Positions 13,488 through 22,696 of a DNA stretch of 22,696 nt are shown piece by piece. The translations under genes were made by a program, and so were the position numbers. Each line of letters begins with the position of its first letter. Positions within the stretch are counted from its first letter, which is position 1. This DNA comes from Sulfurimonas sp. (GTDB lineage Bacteria; Campylobacterota; Campylobacteria; Campylobacterales; Sulfurimonadaceae): the NCBI GenBank assembly GCA_026987995.1, contig JALSMC010000061.1, positions 1 to 22,696 on the forward strand, given 5' to 3'. Under the pieces are notes generated by a model, which searched no databases, was not told the origin of the DNA, and saw only the letters and a list, made by a program, of their open reading frames with translations.

Positions 13488-15977
13488 ATGAGTAATGTAA
13501 GCATAAACATAGACGGAAAAGAAATTGTTACACAAGAGGGTGAGTTTATACTCAACGCAGCACGTGCAAATGATATTTACATACCTGCAATATGTTATTT
13601 GACAAGATGTAGTCCAACTTTGGCTTGTCGTATTTGTCTTGTAGAAGCTGATGGAAAGCAAGTGTATGCTTGTAATGCTAAAGCAAAAGACGGTATGAAT
13701 GTCATAACTACAACTGAAAATATTGAAAAAGAGCGCCGTGCTATCATGGAAGTGTATGATGTAAATCATCCTCTTCAATGTGGTGTATGTGATCAATCAG
13801 GAGAGTGTGAACTTCAGAACTATACACTTGAAATAGGTGTTGACTCACAAAGCTACTCTGTAAAAGATGTAGATAGATCTTCTCATGATTGGGGACACCT
13901 CCACTATGATCCGGGTCTTTGTATCGTATGTGAACGCTGTGTTACCGTATGTAAAGATATGATAGGGGATAACTCACTTAAGACTATAGCTCGTGGTGCA
14001 GATCCACTAAATGCTGAGTTTAAAGAGACTATGCCTAAAGATGCTTATGCAATGTGGAACAAGCTTAACAAATCAGTAATCGGTTTAACGAACGGTACGG
14101 ATGTTCTTGACTGTACTTCATGTGGAGAGTGTGCATCTGTTTGTCCAGTTGGAGCACTTGTTGACACTGAGTTTATGTACAAGTCAAACGCATGGGAACT
14201 TTCAAAAATACCTGCTACTTGTGGTCACTGTTCTGCGGGATGTCAAATCACTTATGATGTGAAGCATACAAGTGTAGAAAATCCTGATGATAAAATCTAT
14301 CGTGTCATGAATGAGTGGAACTATGTATCTTTATGTGGTGCTGGTCGTTATGGTTTTGATTATGAAAACAGAGATGTTACTAAAGATGAAACAGCATTTG
14401 CAAATGCAGTAGAGGCTTTCAAAAAAGCGGATACTATTAAGTTCACAAGCACTATTACAAATGAAGAAGCATATATCTTAGAAAAGCTAAAAGATAAGTT
14501 TGGCTATAAGCTTGTAAATGATGAAGCTAAATCTTTTCAAACATTTTTAAGTGACTACTCTGCTGTAAGTGGAAAAGCTCTTTATGGAAGTGATTTAAAA
14601 GTTGCTATGAACTCTAACTTTATAGTAAGTGTTGGTACCGCTATAAAAACTGACAATCCAAACGCGAGATATGCTCTAAATAACTCTCTTACTACAAACA
14701 AGGGTGCAGCACTTTATTTCCATCCTGTTGATGATCCAATTATTGCTGGACTGAGTAAAAGTATAGTTTGTGTAAATCACAAACCACTTCAAGAAGAGAC
14801 AGCACTTTATCTTGTGCTAGATCTTTTTGCAGACAAGTCTAAACTTCCAACTGATATCGTTGATTATTTAGCATCATTTCACTCAACTAAGACTATTACA
14901 GTTACTGAAGTTGTAAAAGAGAAAGTTGTTGAAATAGTAAAAGAGATGAAAGTCAACGAAGAGACTGGCGAAGAAGAAGAGATAGAAATCGAAAAGTCAA
15001 AAATGGTTTCTACAAAAGTAAGTAAAGAAGTTGAAGTTGATGATAACAGACTCTTTGCTATGCTTGGTATGGCTGATAACTTTATGGAAACTTTTGAAAA
15101 GCTTATGAAGAAAAAAGATACTTTTTCTATGATAGTAGGACCTGACCTTTATAACCATCCAAACTCTAAAAACTTAGCACGTTTAGTAGCACTAGTTGAG
15201 AAATACTCTGCATTTGAGTTAGTAATGATACCTACTCTTACAAATACACTTGGTGTTGCTCTAATAAATGAGCTAAGTGATAGTGCAGGAGAATATGCAA
15301 TTGGGTATAACACAGCAGCTGACTTTGAGCTTAATGGTTTAGGTGAGGGCGATCTTGATATGCCAGCTATAAATCAGCAAGAGGGAACTCTTACAAGTAT
15401 TAATAAACATGTTAATCCTACAAATGCAGCACTAACATATGGTGGATACACATTAAATGATATTGCTAATGCATTAGGTTTAGATGCTGAGAATACTATT
15501 GATTATACAGTTGCACTAGGAACTGTAGCAGGATTTAAAGCAGAAGCATTTGATGATCTTCCAGATTATTATACAAATGCTGGAGAAGAGATTCGTGGAT
15601 ATAAACTTGATAACTTAGATGCAAATCTAGGAAGTGATGAAAGTGTAGAAAAAATAGATGAATCTTTTGCTTTAGAAGGTACAATAATTTACTTAGCAAA
15701 TCCAGTAAGACAGTTTACTGACTTTACAAAAAACACTACAAATCTTGATGAGAAGAGTGGTGTTTATATGAGTGCTGAAGCTTTAGAAGCATCAGAACTC
15801 AGTGAAGGAGATAGCGTGTCTGTAAGTACAGAGCGTGGTGAACTTACTGCAAATATAGTAAGTGACAACAAATTTGCAGGAGATATCACAATCTTACCAA
15901 CATTTGATTCGAAATTAAACTCAGGGGCTTTAGTGAACGCGTATCGTTTTGCTACAGCTTCGATAAAAAAGGTATAG
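13488..15977 (+). CDS. nuoG: Complex I subunit G (Fe-S, molybdopterin-oxidoreductase-like)
   Basis: This is an 829-residue electron-input subunit with a full cluster set: [2Fe-2S] Cys36/47/50/62; His94 with Cys98/101/107; ferredoxin-like [4Fe-4S] sites Cys145/148/151/155 and Cys209/212/215/219; and an N7-type site Cys245/248/252/283. The second half is the degenerate molybdopterin-oxidoreductase-like domain, without evidence of metal binding. Residues about 472-518 form a very charged Lys/Glu/Val insert (VVKEKVVEIVKEMKV, then EETGEEEEIEIEK) absent from the paralogous upstream protein. In the absence of NuoE and NuoF, electrons must enter the clusters from another donor, by analogy reduced flavodoxin or ferredoxin. 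The start directly follows the upstream stop codon. Confidence 0.96.
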   Translation: MSNVSINIDGKEIVTQEGEFILNAARANDIYIPAICYLTRCSPTLACRICLVEADGKQVYACNAKAKDGMNVITTTENIEKERRAIMEVYDVNHPLQCGVCDQSGECELQNYTLEIGVDSQSYSVKDVDRSSHDWGHLHYDPGLCIVCERCVTVCKDMIGDNSLKTIARGADPLNAEFKETMPKDAYAMWNKLNKSVIGLTNGTDVLDCTSCGECASVCPVGALVDTEFMYKSNAWELSKIPATCGHCSAGCQITYDVKHTSVENPDDKIYRVMNEWNYVSLCGAGRYGFDYENRDVTKDETAFANAVEAFKKADTIKFTSTITNEEAYILEKLKDKFGYKLVNDEAKSFQTFLSDYSAVSGKALYGSDLKVAMNSNFIVSVGTAIKTDNPNARYALNNSLTTNKGAALYFHPVDDPIIAGLSKSIVCVNHKPLQEETALYLVLDLFADKSKLPTDIVDYLASFHSTKTITVTEVVKEKVVEIVKEMKVNEETGEEEEIEIEKSKMVSTKVSKEVEVDDNRLFAMLGMADNFMETFEKLMKKKDTFSMIVGPDLYNHPNSKNLARLVALVEKYSAFELVMIPTLTNTLGVALINELSDSAGEYAIGYNTAADFELNGLGEGDLDMPAINQQEGTLTSINKHVNPTNAALTYGGYTLNDIANALGLDAENTIDYTVALGTVAGFKAEAFDDLPDYYTNAGEEIRGYKLDNLDANLGSDESVEKIDESFALEGTIIYLANPVRQFTDFTKNTTNLDEKSGVYMSAEALEASELSEGDSVSVSTERGELTANIVSDNKFAGDITILPTFDSKLNSGALVNAYRFATASIKKV

Positions 15978-15980
15978 TAT

Positions 15981-16964
15981 ATGGATAACGCATATTTAAT
16001 TGAAACGATTATAAAGGTCGTTGTGATTTTACTTGTATTCTCAGCATTAGCGGGAATTGGTACATATTTTGAACGTAAGATACTTGCATTCATGCAACGT
16101 CGTCTTGGGCCGATGAATGTTGGTCCCTTTGGACTTCTTCAAGTTGGGGCAGATGGTATCAAGCTTTTTACAAAAGAGGATATTATCCCTTCAGGTGTTG
16201 TAGCACCTATCTTTAAGATAGCACCAGTTATTACGGCAGCAACTGCATTTATGGCAGCAGCAGCGATACCTTTTTTACCATCATTTACAGTTTTTGGATA
16301 TGAAGTGCATCCAATAGTTGCAGATATTGACATCGGTATTTTATATGTACTGGGTGTTATGGCTATTGGTCTTTTTGGTCCACTTCTTGGTGGTATGGCT
16401 TCAGCAAATAAGTTTGCACTACTTTCAGCTGCTCGTGCTGCTGCTGTGTTTATCTCTTATGAGGTTGTAACTGGACTTGCTGCACTCGCACCTATTATGT
16501 TAGTAGGTTCACTATCACTTATCGACTTTAATAACTATCAGATTGAAAATGGTTGGTTAGTTTGGTCACAACCTCTTGCGTTTATACTTTTTTGGATTGC
16601 TGCATTTGCTGAAACTGGTCGTACACCATTTCACCTAATCGCAAATGACCACGAAATTATTGATGGTTTTGGTACTGAGTACTCTGGTATGAGATGGGGT
16701 CTTTTCTTCATTGGTGAGTATGCAAACATGTTCTTTATATCTTTTGTTATCCCTATCATCTTTCTTGGTGGTTTTGGTGATGGAAGTGTTTTAGGTGCAT
16801 TTGCATTACTTGGTAAGATGGCATTTTTCTTCTTCTTTTTCTTATGGACTAGAGCTGCATGGCCAGATGTAAGACCAGATCAGCTTATGTGGTTATGTTG
16901 GAAAGTGCTTATGCCATTAGCAGTGATTAACGTTGTTATCACTGGTTTTGTGATGATGTTTTAA
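15981..16964 (+). CDS. nuoH: Complex I subunit H (quinone-site membrane subunit)
   Basis: This is a 327-residue inner-membrane subunit of about eight helices at the interface with the NuoB/NuoD arm. Family motifs are visible: ERKILAFMQRRLGP (31-44), followed by GLLQVGADGIKLFTKED, then AETGRTPF, and EYSGMRWGLFFIGEYAN on the quinone-facing loop. In that loop the usual Pro-Glu-Ala-Glu string reads IANDHEIIDG, a less acidic version that I believe is common to relatives. AAAAGG eight bases upstream supports the start, three bases after the nuoG stop. Confidence 0.96.
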   Translation: MDNAYLIETIIKVVVILLVFSALAGIGTYFERKILAFMQRRLGPMNVGPFGLLQVGADGIKLFTKEDIIPSGVVAPIFKIAPVITAATAFMAAAAIPFLPSFTVFGYEVHPIVADIDIGILYVLGVMAIGLFGPLLGGMASANKFALLSAARAAAVFISYEVVTGLAALAPIMLVGSLSLIDFNNYQIENGWLVWSQPLAFILFWIAAFAETGRTPFHLIANDHEIIDGFGTEYSGMRWGLFFIGEYANMFFISFVIPIIFLGGFGDGSVLGAFALLGKMAFFFFFFLWTRAAWPDVRPDQLMWLCWKVLMPLAVINVVITGFVMMF

Positions 16965-16973
16965 GGGATGATG

Positions 16974-17585
16974 ATGGAACAATTTAATAATAGAAACGTA
17001 GCTGATAACGGCTACTATATGGTAGACATTGAAGATTATCCGACTGATGGTTGGGGACAATTCAAGCGAATAGTAAAAAGAACATTTAGAATTGAGCTTT
17101 TTGTAGGTTTGTGGGTAGTTATGAGAGAGATGATTAAGTTTGATATTCATACTATCTCTTACCCAGAGGAGAAGATGCCTATTGGACCGCGTTACCGTGC
17201 TGTTCACGAGATGAAACGTCTTTGGGAGTCTGATGCTGAGCGTTGTATTGGTTGTGGGCTTTGTGAGAAGATTTGTATCTCTGACTGTATTCGTATGGAT
17301 ACAAGCATAGATGAAGATTCTCGTAAAGAGGTTTCAAGTTATACGATTAACCTTGGTCGTTGTATCTTTTGTGGATACTGTGCTGAAGTTTGTCCTGAAC
17401 TTGCAATTACACATGGTGGTGAGTATGAAAATGCATCTGAGCAACGTGAACATTTTATTGATTATGCAGGAATGTTGACACCAATTGATGTAATGAAAGC
17501 AAATGCTCAAAAAGAGTTCGAAGGTTTTGGTGCTATTACACCACATGAAGATGAGCGTGTTAAAACAACACCTCTAGCATATTAA
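16974..17585 (+). CDS. nuoI: Complex I subunit I (two [4Fe-4S] clusters)
   Basis: This ferredoxin-like subunit is 203 residues from ATG 16974. Three consecutive in-frame ATGs occur (16968, 16971, 16974); the third is 6 bases after AAGGG (16963-16967) and is preferred, adding or losing at most two Met. The two [4Fe-4S] sites are Cys91/94/97/101 (CIGCGLCEKIC) and Cys130/133/136/140 (CIFCGYCAEVCP), which form clusters N6a and N6b linking NuoG to NuoB. The first motif lacks the usual Pro after its fourth Cys and reads CISDC instead. Confidence 0.95.
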   Translation: MEQFNNRNVADNGYYMVDIEDYPTDGWGQFKRIVKRTFRIELFVGLWVVMREMIKFDIHTISYPEEKMPIGPRYRAVHEMKRLWESDAERCIGCGLCEKICISDCIRMDTSIDEDSRKEVSSYTINLGRCIFCGYCAEVCPELAITHGGEYENASEQREHFIDYAGMLTPIDVMKANAQKEFEGFGAITPHEDERVKTTPLAY

Positions 17586-17597
17586 GGAGATTGGACT

Positions 17598-18173
17598 ATG
17601 TTTGAAGCAGTAGCATTTTACCTGTTTGCATTTTTAACGATAACGATGTTTTACATCACTGTAACTACAGCACAAGCGTTATATGCACTAAGTGCATTAG
17701 CAGCAGGAATGATTTTTATATCAGCATTTTTCTTTATTCTAGGTGCTGATTTTTTAGGTGCGGTACAAATTATCGTTTACACTGGTGCTGTTATGGCACT
17801 TTATGCCTTTGGTATGATGTTCTTTGATACAACTCGTGAAGTAAAAGAGAAGAATGGAAACAAGTATATTGTTGTTGGTTTGAGTGTGCTTGCAGCAGTT
17901 ATGATAGTTGCTATCTTCTCAGCTCCAATCATCTCTACAAACATGCAAGCTTTTTATCCAATGATAGAAGGTGCAGGTAATACTCAAATGGTTGGTATGG
18001 TACTTTTTACTAAGTATTTAGTTCCTTTTGAAGTTGCCGCTATCATGCTTTTAGTTGCAATGGTTGCTGGAATCGTTTTAGCGGGTAAGAAGATGGATTT
18101 ATCACTCACACTTCTTAATGCTGAAGAGATTCAAGAAATTGAAGATGAAAAAAATAAGAAGGTACTCTCATGA
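17598..18173 (+). CDS. nuoJ: Complex I subunit J (membrane)
   Basis: This is a 191-residue inner-membrane subunit with about five helices. GAVQIIVYTGAVMALYAFGMMF (start about residue 54) is the helix-3 pattern containing the pi-bulge region characteristic of NuoJ. The hydrophilic C-terminal tail ends in EIEDEKNKKVLS. AAGGAG (17584-17589) precedes the ATG, and the stop overlaps nuoK by four bases (ATGA). Confidence 0.95.
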   Translation: MFEAVAFYLFAFLTITMFYITVTTAQALYALSALAAGMIFISAFFFILGADFLGAVQIIVYTGAVMALYAFGMMFFDTTREVKEKNGNKYIVVGLSVLAAVMIVAIFSAPIISTNMQAFYPMIEGAGNTQMVGMVLFTKYLVPFEVAAIMLLVAMVAGIVLAGKKMDLSLTLLNAEEIQEIEDEKNKKVLS

Positions 18174-18478
18174 TGGAAATTGGTTTAAATCACTATCTAG
18201 TTCTATCTACAATATTATTTGCTATTGGTCTAATAGGTGTAATGCGTAGAAAGAATCTTCTTATGCTATTTTTTGCAACAGAAATTTTACTTAACGCAGT
18301 TAATGTAGGCTTTGCAGCAATTTCACACTACTATGGTGACTTAACGGGTCAGATGTTTGCATTTTTTGTAATTGCAATCGCTGCTTCTGAGTTAGCTGTA
18401 GGACTTGGTTTATTAATCGTTTGGCATAAGCGCCACGGTACAATTGACTTAGATACTATGTCAAGTATGAGAGGATAA
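18170..18478 (+). CDS. nuoK: Complex I subunit K (membrane, proton-path glutamates)
   Basis: This is a 102-residue subunit with three transmembrane helices. Glu38 (FFATEILLN) and Glu74 (AASELAVGL) correspond to the essential Glu36 and Glu72 of E. coli NuoK with the same spacing. AAGG (18159-18162) lies 7 bases before the first of two adjacent ATGs. It overlaps the nuoJ stop and is followed by nuoL after 4 bases. Confidence 0.96.
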   Translation: MMEIGLNHYLVLSTILFAIGLIGVMRRKNLLMLFFATEILLNAVNVGFAAISHYYGDLTGQMFAFFVIAIAASELAVGLGLLIVWHKRHGTIDLDTMSSMRG

Positions 18479-18482
18479 ATAA

Positions 18483-20408
18483 ATGGAAAAATATTTATAT
18501 ATAGCACTTTTTGCTCCCTTAGTGAGTTCACTATTTGCAGCACTTTTTACGGCAACACCAAAAAAACAGTTTGTAGGAATCGTAGCGAGTCTACTGATAT
18601 TTACTGCATTTGTTGCTAGTTCTATACTTTTAACACATGTTTTAAGTGGTGAAGAAGTTGTTCATGTTGAGTTAATGACTTGGATGGCTACAGGTAACCT
18701 TTATATCCCATTTGGTTTTGTAGTTGATCAAGTATCTGTAACTATGATGATGGTTGTAACTCTTGTTTCAACTATCGTGCATATTTATGCGATTGGTTAT
18801 ATGGATCATGACTCAGGATTTAATAGATTTTTCTCTTATCTTTCAGCATTTGTTTTCTCCATGATGATTCTTGTTATGAGTGATAACTTTGCAGGTCTTT
18901 TCATAGGTTGGGAAGGTGTTGGTCTCTGTTCTTGGTTACTCATCGGTTTCTGGTTTCACAAAGAATCAGCTACATGGGCAGCAAACGAAGCATTTATTAT
19001 GAATCGTATCGCTGACCTTGGAATGTTAATCGGTATTTTTCTTGTATATTGGAATACTGGTACACTTCAGTACGATGGTGCATTTGCAGCATTTGCTAAT
19101 TTAGATCATGCTACACTCACTTGGATAGGAATTTTTCTTTTCATCGGTGCTATGGGTAAATCAGCACAATTTCCACTTCATACGTGGTTAGCTGACGCGA
19201 TGGAAGGTCCTACACCTGTTTCTGCACTTATTCATGCAGCGACGATGGTTACAGCGGGTGTTTATCTTGTAGTTCGTTCAAACGAGCTATATGCACTTAT
19301 TCCAAATGTTGGTCTCTTTATCGCTTCGCTTGGTGCATTTGTTGCAATATTTGCCGCAACTATGGCACTTGTTAATCGGGATATTAAAAGAGTAGTTGCA
19401 TACTCAACACTTTCTCAGCTTGGTTATATGTTTGCTGCTGCTGGACTTGGGGCTTACTGGGTTGCACTCTTTCACCTTATGGCTCACGCATTCTTTAAAG
19501 CACTTCTTTTCCTTGGTGCTGGTAATGTTATGCACGCAATGCACGATGAACTCGATCCATTTAAGATGGGTGGACTTGGAAAGGTTATGAAGGGCACGAT
19601 GATTATGATGACATTAGCATCAGTTGCACTTGCTGGTATCTTCCCACTTGCAGGTTTCTTCTCAAAAGATTTAATCTTAGAAGTTGCATTTGTTGATCAT
19701 CACTTTATAATTTACTCAGTACTTTTACTTACTGCTGGTTTAACTGCATTTTATTCTTTTAGAATTATTGCACTTATTTTCCACGGTGAAGATAGACACA
19801 CAGCACTTGGTCACCATCCACATGAAGCATATAAGTTTATGCTTATTGCGATGAGTCCACTGCTTATTTTAGCTATTATTGCTGGTTTTACTATGAAAAT
19901 GCCTTTCTTTGAGATGGTTACTGAATTACTTCCAGCTACTGAGTACCATATTCATTCACATCTAACATATTGGATTATGACTATTGGTACACAAGCTTTT
20001 GTTCTATTATCAATCTTTTTCGCATATAAAAAGTATATGAGCAGTAATGTGAAGATTCCAGACGGAACATCTAAAATGGAAAATAGTTTTATGTATAAGC
20101 TACTTATCAATCAGTATTATATTCCATATGCATATGAAGAGTATTTAGTAAAACCTTATAAAGAACTCTCAACAGTACTTTGGGAACAGGTAGATAAAAA
20201 AATAGTTGATGCAAGTGTTGATGGTATAGCAAATATCTTCTATAGCACAGGTGTAAACACAAGACACATGCAGAGTGGAAATCTTTCTACAATGTTAAAA
20301 TGGATGGTTGCAGGTACAGTTGCATTACTGTCATTAGCGGTAGTTTTTGGACTAGCAGCTAGATATTCTGGTGAGATAACTACTATCTTATCAGGTTTAG
20401 GAGTTTAG
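18483..20408 (+). CDS. nuoL: Complex I subunit L (antiporter-like proton channel)
   Basis: This is a 641-residue antiporter-like subunit of the distal membrane arm. The proton-path residues are present: Glu144 (IGWEGVGLCSW) and Lys226 (GAMGKSAQFPLHTWL), with the family string DAMEGPTPVSALIHAATMV after it. A long C-terminal part (about residue 500 onward) contains the amphipathic lateral-helix region and a final transmembrane helix that anchors along the arm. The length is near the 610-640 norm. AGAGGA lies 7 bases before the ATG. Confidence 0.96.
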   Translation: MEKYLYIALFAPLVSSLFAALFTATPKKQFVGIVASLLIFTAFVASSILLTHVLSGEEVVHVELMTWMATGNLYIPFGFVVDQVSVTMMMVVTLVSTIVHIYAIGYMDHDSGFNRFFSYLSAFVFSMMILVMSDNFAGLFIGWEGVGLCSWLLIGFWFHKESATWAANEAFIMNRIADLGMLIGIFLVYWNTGTLQYDGAFAAFANLDHATLTWIGIFLFIGAMGKSAQFPLHTWLADAMEGPTPVSALIHAATMVTAGVYLVVRSNELYALIPNVGLFIASLGAFVAIFAATMALVNRDIKRVVAYSTLSQLGYMFAAAGLGAYWVALFHLMAHAFFKALLFLGAGNVMHAMHDELDPFKMGGLGKVMKGTMIMMTLASVALAGIFPLAGFFSKDLILEVAFVDHHFIIYSVLLLTAGLTAFYSFRIIALIFHGEDRHTALGHHPHEAYKFMLIAMSPLLILAIIAGFTMKMPFFEMVTELLPATEYHIHSHLTYWIMTIGTQAFVLLSIFFAYKKYMSSNVKIPDGTSKMENSFMYKLLINQYYIPYAYEEYLVKPYKELSTVLWEQVDKKIVDASVDGIANIFYSTGVNTRHMQSGNLSTMLKWMVAGTVALLSLAVVFGLAARYSGEITTILSGLGV

Positions 20409-20411
20409 TAT

Positions 20412-21962
20412 ATGTTAGATCATATTTTAAGTATTTTAATTTTCTTCCCAGCATTCGCAGGAATTATGGGATTTATGATAAACAAAGAGAGCATGAGAGC
20501 TTATGGTACTGCAGTTGCAGCTATTGAGTTCGCACTCTCTTTATGGTTATGGTTCTCGTTTGATAACAATGTATCTGGTATGCAGTTTATGGAGCATATG
20601 GCTTTAGTTCCTTCATTTGGAATTAACTATATCTTAGGTGTTGATGGAATTTCACTTTTCATTATCATTATGGCTTCATTCTTTACGATGATTGGTATTG
20701 CTTCATTATCACCAACTCATAGTATCAAAAACATGATAATCACACTTCTGTTTTTACAGATGACAATGATTGGTGTATTTGCTGCTCTTGATGCGATTGT
20801 ATTTTATGTGTTTTGGGAACTTTCACTTGTACCGATGCTTTATCTTATCGGTGCATGGGGTGGACCTCTTCGTATATATGCATCTGTTAAGTTTTTCCTT
20901 TACACTTTTACAGGTTCTCTTGTTATGCTTGTTGGTATGCTTTTTATGGCTTACTTCTTTTATCAAGCAACGGGTGTATGGTCATTTGCTATTCTTGATT
21001 GGTATAGACTTATCCTTCCTGAATCGTTTCAGTTATGGTTATTTGCAGCATTCTTTATTGGTTTTGCTATCAAAGTTCCTATGTTTCCATTTCATACATG
21101 GTTACCATATGCACATGGTCAAGCACCAACTATCGGTTCGGTTATACTAGCGGCAGTTTTATTAAAAATGGGTACATATGCATTTATCCGTTTTTCATTG
21201 CCACTATTTCCTGATGCTTCAGTATTTTTCATGTACCCGATTGCAGTTCTTGCAATTATCATGATTATCTACACGGCTATGGTTGCGTATGCACAAAAAG
21301 ATATTAAGCAGGTTGTTGCTTACTCATCTGTATCGCACATGGGTGTTATCATTCTTGGTACATTTGCTCTAAATGTTGAAGGTATCTCTGGTTCAATCTT
21401 TTTAATGATTGCTCACGGTGTTGTTTCAGGAGCTCTCTTTTTACTTGTAGGTGTTATCTATGACAGACGTCATACAAAACTTATGAGTGAGTTTGGTGGT
21501 CTTGCACATGTTATGCCTAGATATGCAACTATCTTTGGTTTAATGCTAATGGCTTCAGTTGGTATGCCTCTTACGATTAACTTTGTAGGTGAGTTTCTTT
21601 CACTTCTTGGTTTTTATCAGCAGTCACACATCTTAACTCTTTTAGCAGGTATTGCTATTGTTGTTGGTGCGATTTATATGCTTACTGCATTCAAAAAAAT
21701 CTTTTTTGGTGAAGTAACAAAAGAGGAGAATAAAAATCTTCCAGATGTAAGTAGACGTGAACTTTTAGCGCTTATTCCTTTATCTATCATTACAGTATGG
21801 TTAGGTATTTATCCTAAACCAGTTTTAGGTCCGATAAATAACTCAGTAGAAGCAGTTGTACAACTAATGCACAACAAAGCAACTTCACACGAAGCAAAAA
21901 TGAGAATACCTAATGTATCAGGTGTTGTTATCTCTAAAACTTCAGCTAAGGAGGCACACTAA
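20412..21962 (+). CDS. nuoM: Complex I subunit M (antiporter-like proton channel)
   Basis: This is a 516-residue antiporter-like membrane subunit. Glu136 ([16 protein letters not shown]) and Lys221 ([18 protein letters not shown]) match the essential Glu and Lys of the family, followed by [20 protein letters not shown]. About fourteen helices are expected. AGGAG (20399-20403) lies 8 bases before the ATG. The stop overlaps the nuoN start by one base (TAATG). Confidence 0.96.
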   Translation: MLDHILSILIFFPAFAGIMGFMINKESMRAYGTAVAAIEFALSLWLWFSFDNNVSGMQFMEHMALVPSFGINYILGVDGISLFIIIMASFFTMIGIASLSPTHSIKNMIITLLFLQMTMIGVFAALDAIVFYVFWELSLVPMLYLIGAWGGPLRIYASVKFFLYTFTGSLVMLVGMLFMAYFFYQATGVWSFAILDWYRLILPESFQLWLFAAFFIGFAIKVPMFPFHTWLPYAHGQAPTIGSVILAAVLLKMGTYAFIRFSLPLFPDASVFFMYPIAVLAIIMIIYTAMVAYAQKDIKQVVAYSSVSHMGVIILGTFALNVEGISGSIFLMIAHGVVSGALFLLVGVIYDRRHTKLMSEFGGLAHVMPRYATIFGLMLMASVGMPLTINFVGEFLSLLGFYQQSHILTLLAGIAIVVGAIYMLTAFKKIFFGEVTKEENKNLPDVSRRELLALIPLSIITVWLGIYPKPVLGPINNSVEAVVQLMHNKATSHEAKMRIPNVSGVVISKTSAKEAH

Positions 21963-22696
21963 TGTTAAGTCCTATAAATGTTTCTTTAGAGTCTTTAAAC
22001 CTTATTACACTCGCTCCAATGCTGATTCCAGTAATTGGTGCCTTACTTATTTTAGTAATAGACATCATCAAAGGTGGACTTGATAAGTCACTTTATGTTG
22101 TACTTGCTATCCTCTTTCTTGCACTAGATTTTGGTGCTCTTTTAGAGTCTGCTGGTGCATTTAGTAAAGATGGTATCATGCTTGGTGTATTTGATGTTAT
22201 GCTTATAGATGGTTTAGCGATTATCTCTCAGTTTATCATTGTTCTTACATCGATGCTTTTCATTCCATTAGCACTTACAAACAAGCGTTTTCACGAGTTC
22301 TCATATCCTGAGTTCTTTGCACTCTTTTTGTTTATGATTTCTGGTTTCCAGTTTATGGTTGCAACTGATAACTTAATTCTTATCTTTGTAGGTTTAGAGA
22401 CAGCTTCATTAGCTCTTTATACTCTCATCGCTATGCATAACCGTGACAAATCATTTGAAGCGGCTATAAAGTACTTCACAATGGGTGCATTAGCTGCTGG
22501 TTTTTACTCATTTGGTTCTATGGTGTTTTATGCACTTACAGGTTCAATCGAGATTAATCAAATAGCTGCTGTTTTACAAGCAAATAATTATACTGATATA
22601 GGTTTTGTACTTATAGCAGTTGTTATGATGCTAGCATCTTTTGGATTTAAGCTTTCAGTCGTTCCTTTTCATACTTGGACACCTGATGTTTATGAA
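21962..22696 (+). CDS. nuoN: Complex I subunit N (partial, cut by the window end)
   Basis: An open frame of 245 codons runs off the window edge without a stop, so only about the first half of this roughly 480-500-residue antiporter-like subunit is present. A strong AAGGAGG (21948-21954) lies 7 bases before the ATG. My translation shows the family strings [33 protein letters not shown], and finally [17 protein letters not shown] at the edge, which is the lysine-bearing proton-path helix and the loop after it. It continues the nuo operon directly, overlapping nuoM by one base. Confidence 0.95.
   Translation, partial: MLSPINVSLESLNLITLAPMLIPVIGALLILVIDIIKGGLDKSLYVVLAILFLALDFGALLESAGAFSKDGIMLGVFDVMLIDGLAIISQFIIVLTSMLFIPLALTNKRFHEFSYPEFFALFLFMISGFQFMVATDNLILIFVGLETASLALYTLIAMHNRDKSFEAAIKYFTMGALAAGFYSFGSMVFYALTGSIEINQIAAVLQANNYTDIGFVLIAVVMMLASFGFKLSVVPFHTWTPDVYE

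Noticed and set aside
13278..13796. A 172-codon minus-strand frame across the start of nuoG
   Set aside because: It is antisense to two well-supported genes and encodes Cys/Tyr/Thr-rich text with no recognisable domain.
1..22696. tRNA or rRNA genes, CRISPR arrays, insertion sequences, phage or defence genes
   Set aside because: No cloverleaf-like segment, regular spaced repeat, transposase motif or terminal inverted repeat was found; every stretch over about 300 bases other than 9086-9384 is coding.

Overview
The window looks like a chromosomal segment of a Campylobacterota (epsilonproteobacterial) organism of the Sulfurimonas/Sulfurovum type. This rests on the AT-rich composition, the tightly packed genes, the bare TATAAT -10 boxes without clear -35 boxes, an FqrB-type flavodoxin reductase, and above all a nuo operon in which nuoE and nuoF are replaced by two unrelated-looking small genes, as in Helicobacter and Campylobacter. 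The genus is an inference; no rRNA or other taxonomic marker is present.

Left part (1-4260): a two-gene unit encodes an exported S8-protease prodomain (71-484) and a separate lipoprotein subtilisin-like catalytic chain (489-1589). After a 229-base spacer with several dyads comes an FqrB-like NADPH:flavodoxin/quinone reductase (1819-2835) with its own hairpin terminator. A small unknown lipoprotein gene follows, with its -10 box almost touching the start codon, and then endonuclease IV (nfo), overlapping by one base.

Middle (4261-9384): a compact three-gene run encodes a lipoprotein alpha/beta-hydrolase (TTG start), an OmpP1/FadL outer-membrane channel and an AAA ATPase (TTG start). The first two suggest cleavage of a lipid or ester at the surface and uptake of the product. 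A two-helix membrane protein of unknown function lies on the minus strand. A roughly 300-base non-coding stretch then carries the probable nuo promoter and two leader hairpins.

Right part (9385-22696): nuoA, B, C, D, E-like, F-like, G, H, I, J, K, L, M and a nuoN cut by the window end, all on the plus strand and mostly overlapping or separated by only a few bases. The membrane arm and the Fe-S/quinone module keep their key residues, but no NADH- or FMN-binding NuoF and no [2Fe-2S] NuoE is present. By analogy with Helicobacter and Campylobacter the complex probably takes electrons from reduced flavodoxin or ferredoxin, which gives the nearby fqrB a logical metabolic connection.

The most notable observations are these. 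The protein in the nuoF position aligns along most of its length with the C-terminal half of the adjacent NuoG, so it looks like a duplicated, cofactor-less NuoG domain. The protein in the nuoE position has a TusA/SirA-like pattern with the catalytic cysteine lost. The protease and its prodomain are split exactly at the normal prodomain boundary. No RNA genes, insertion sequences, CRISPR arrays or phage genes were seen.
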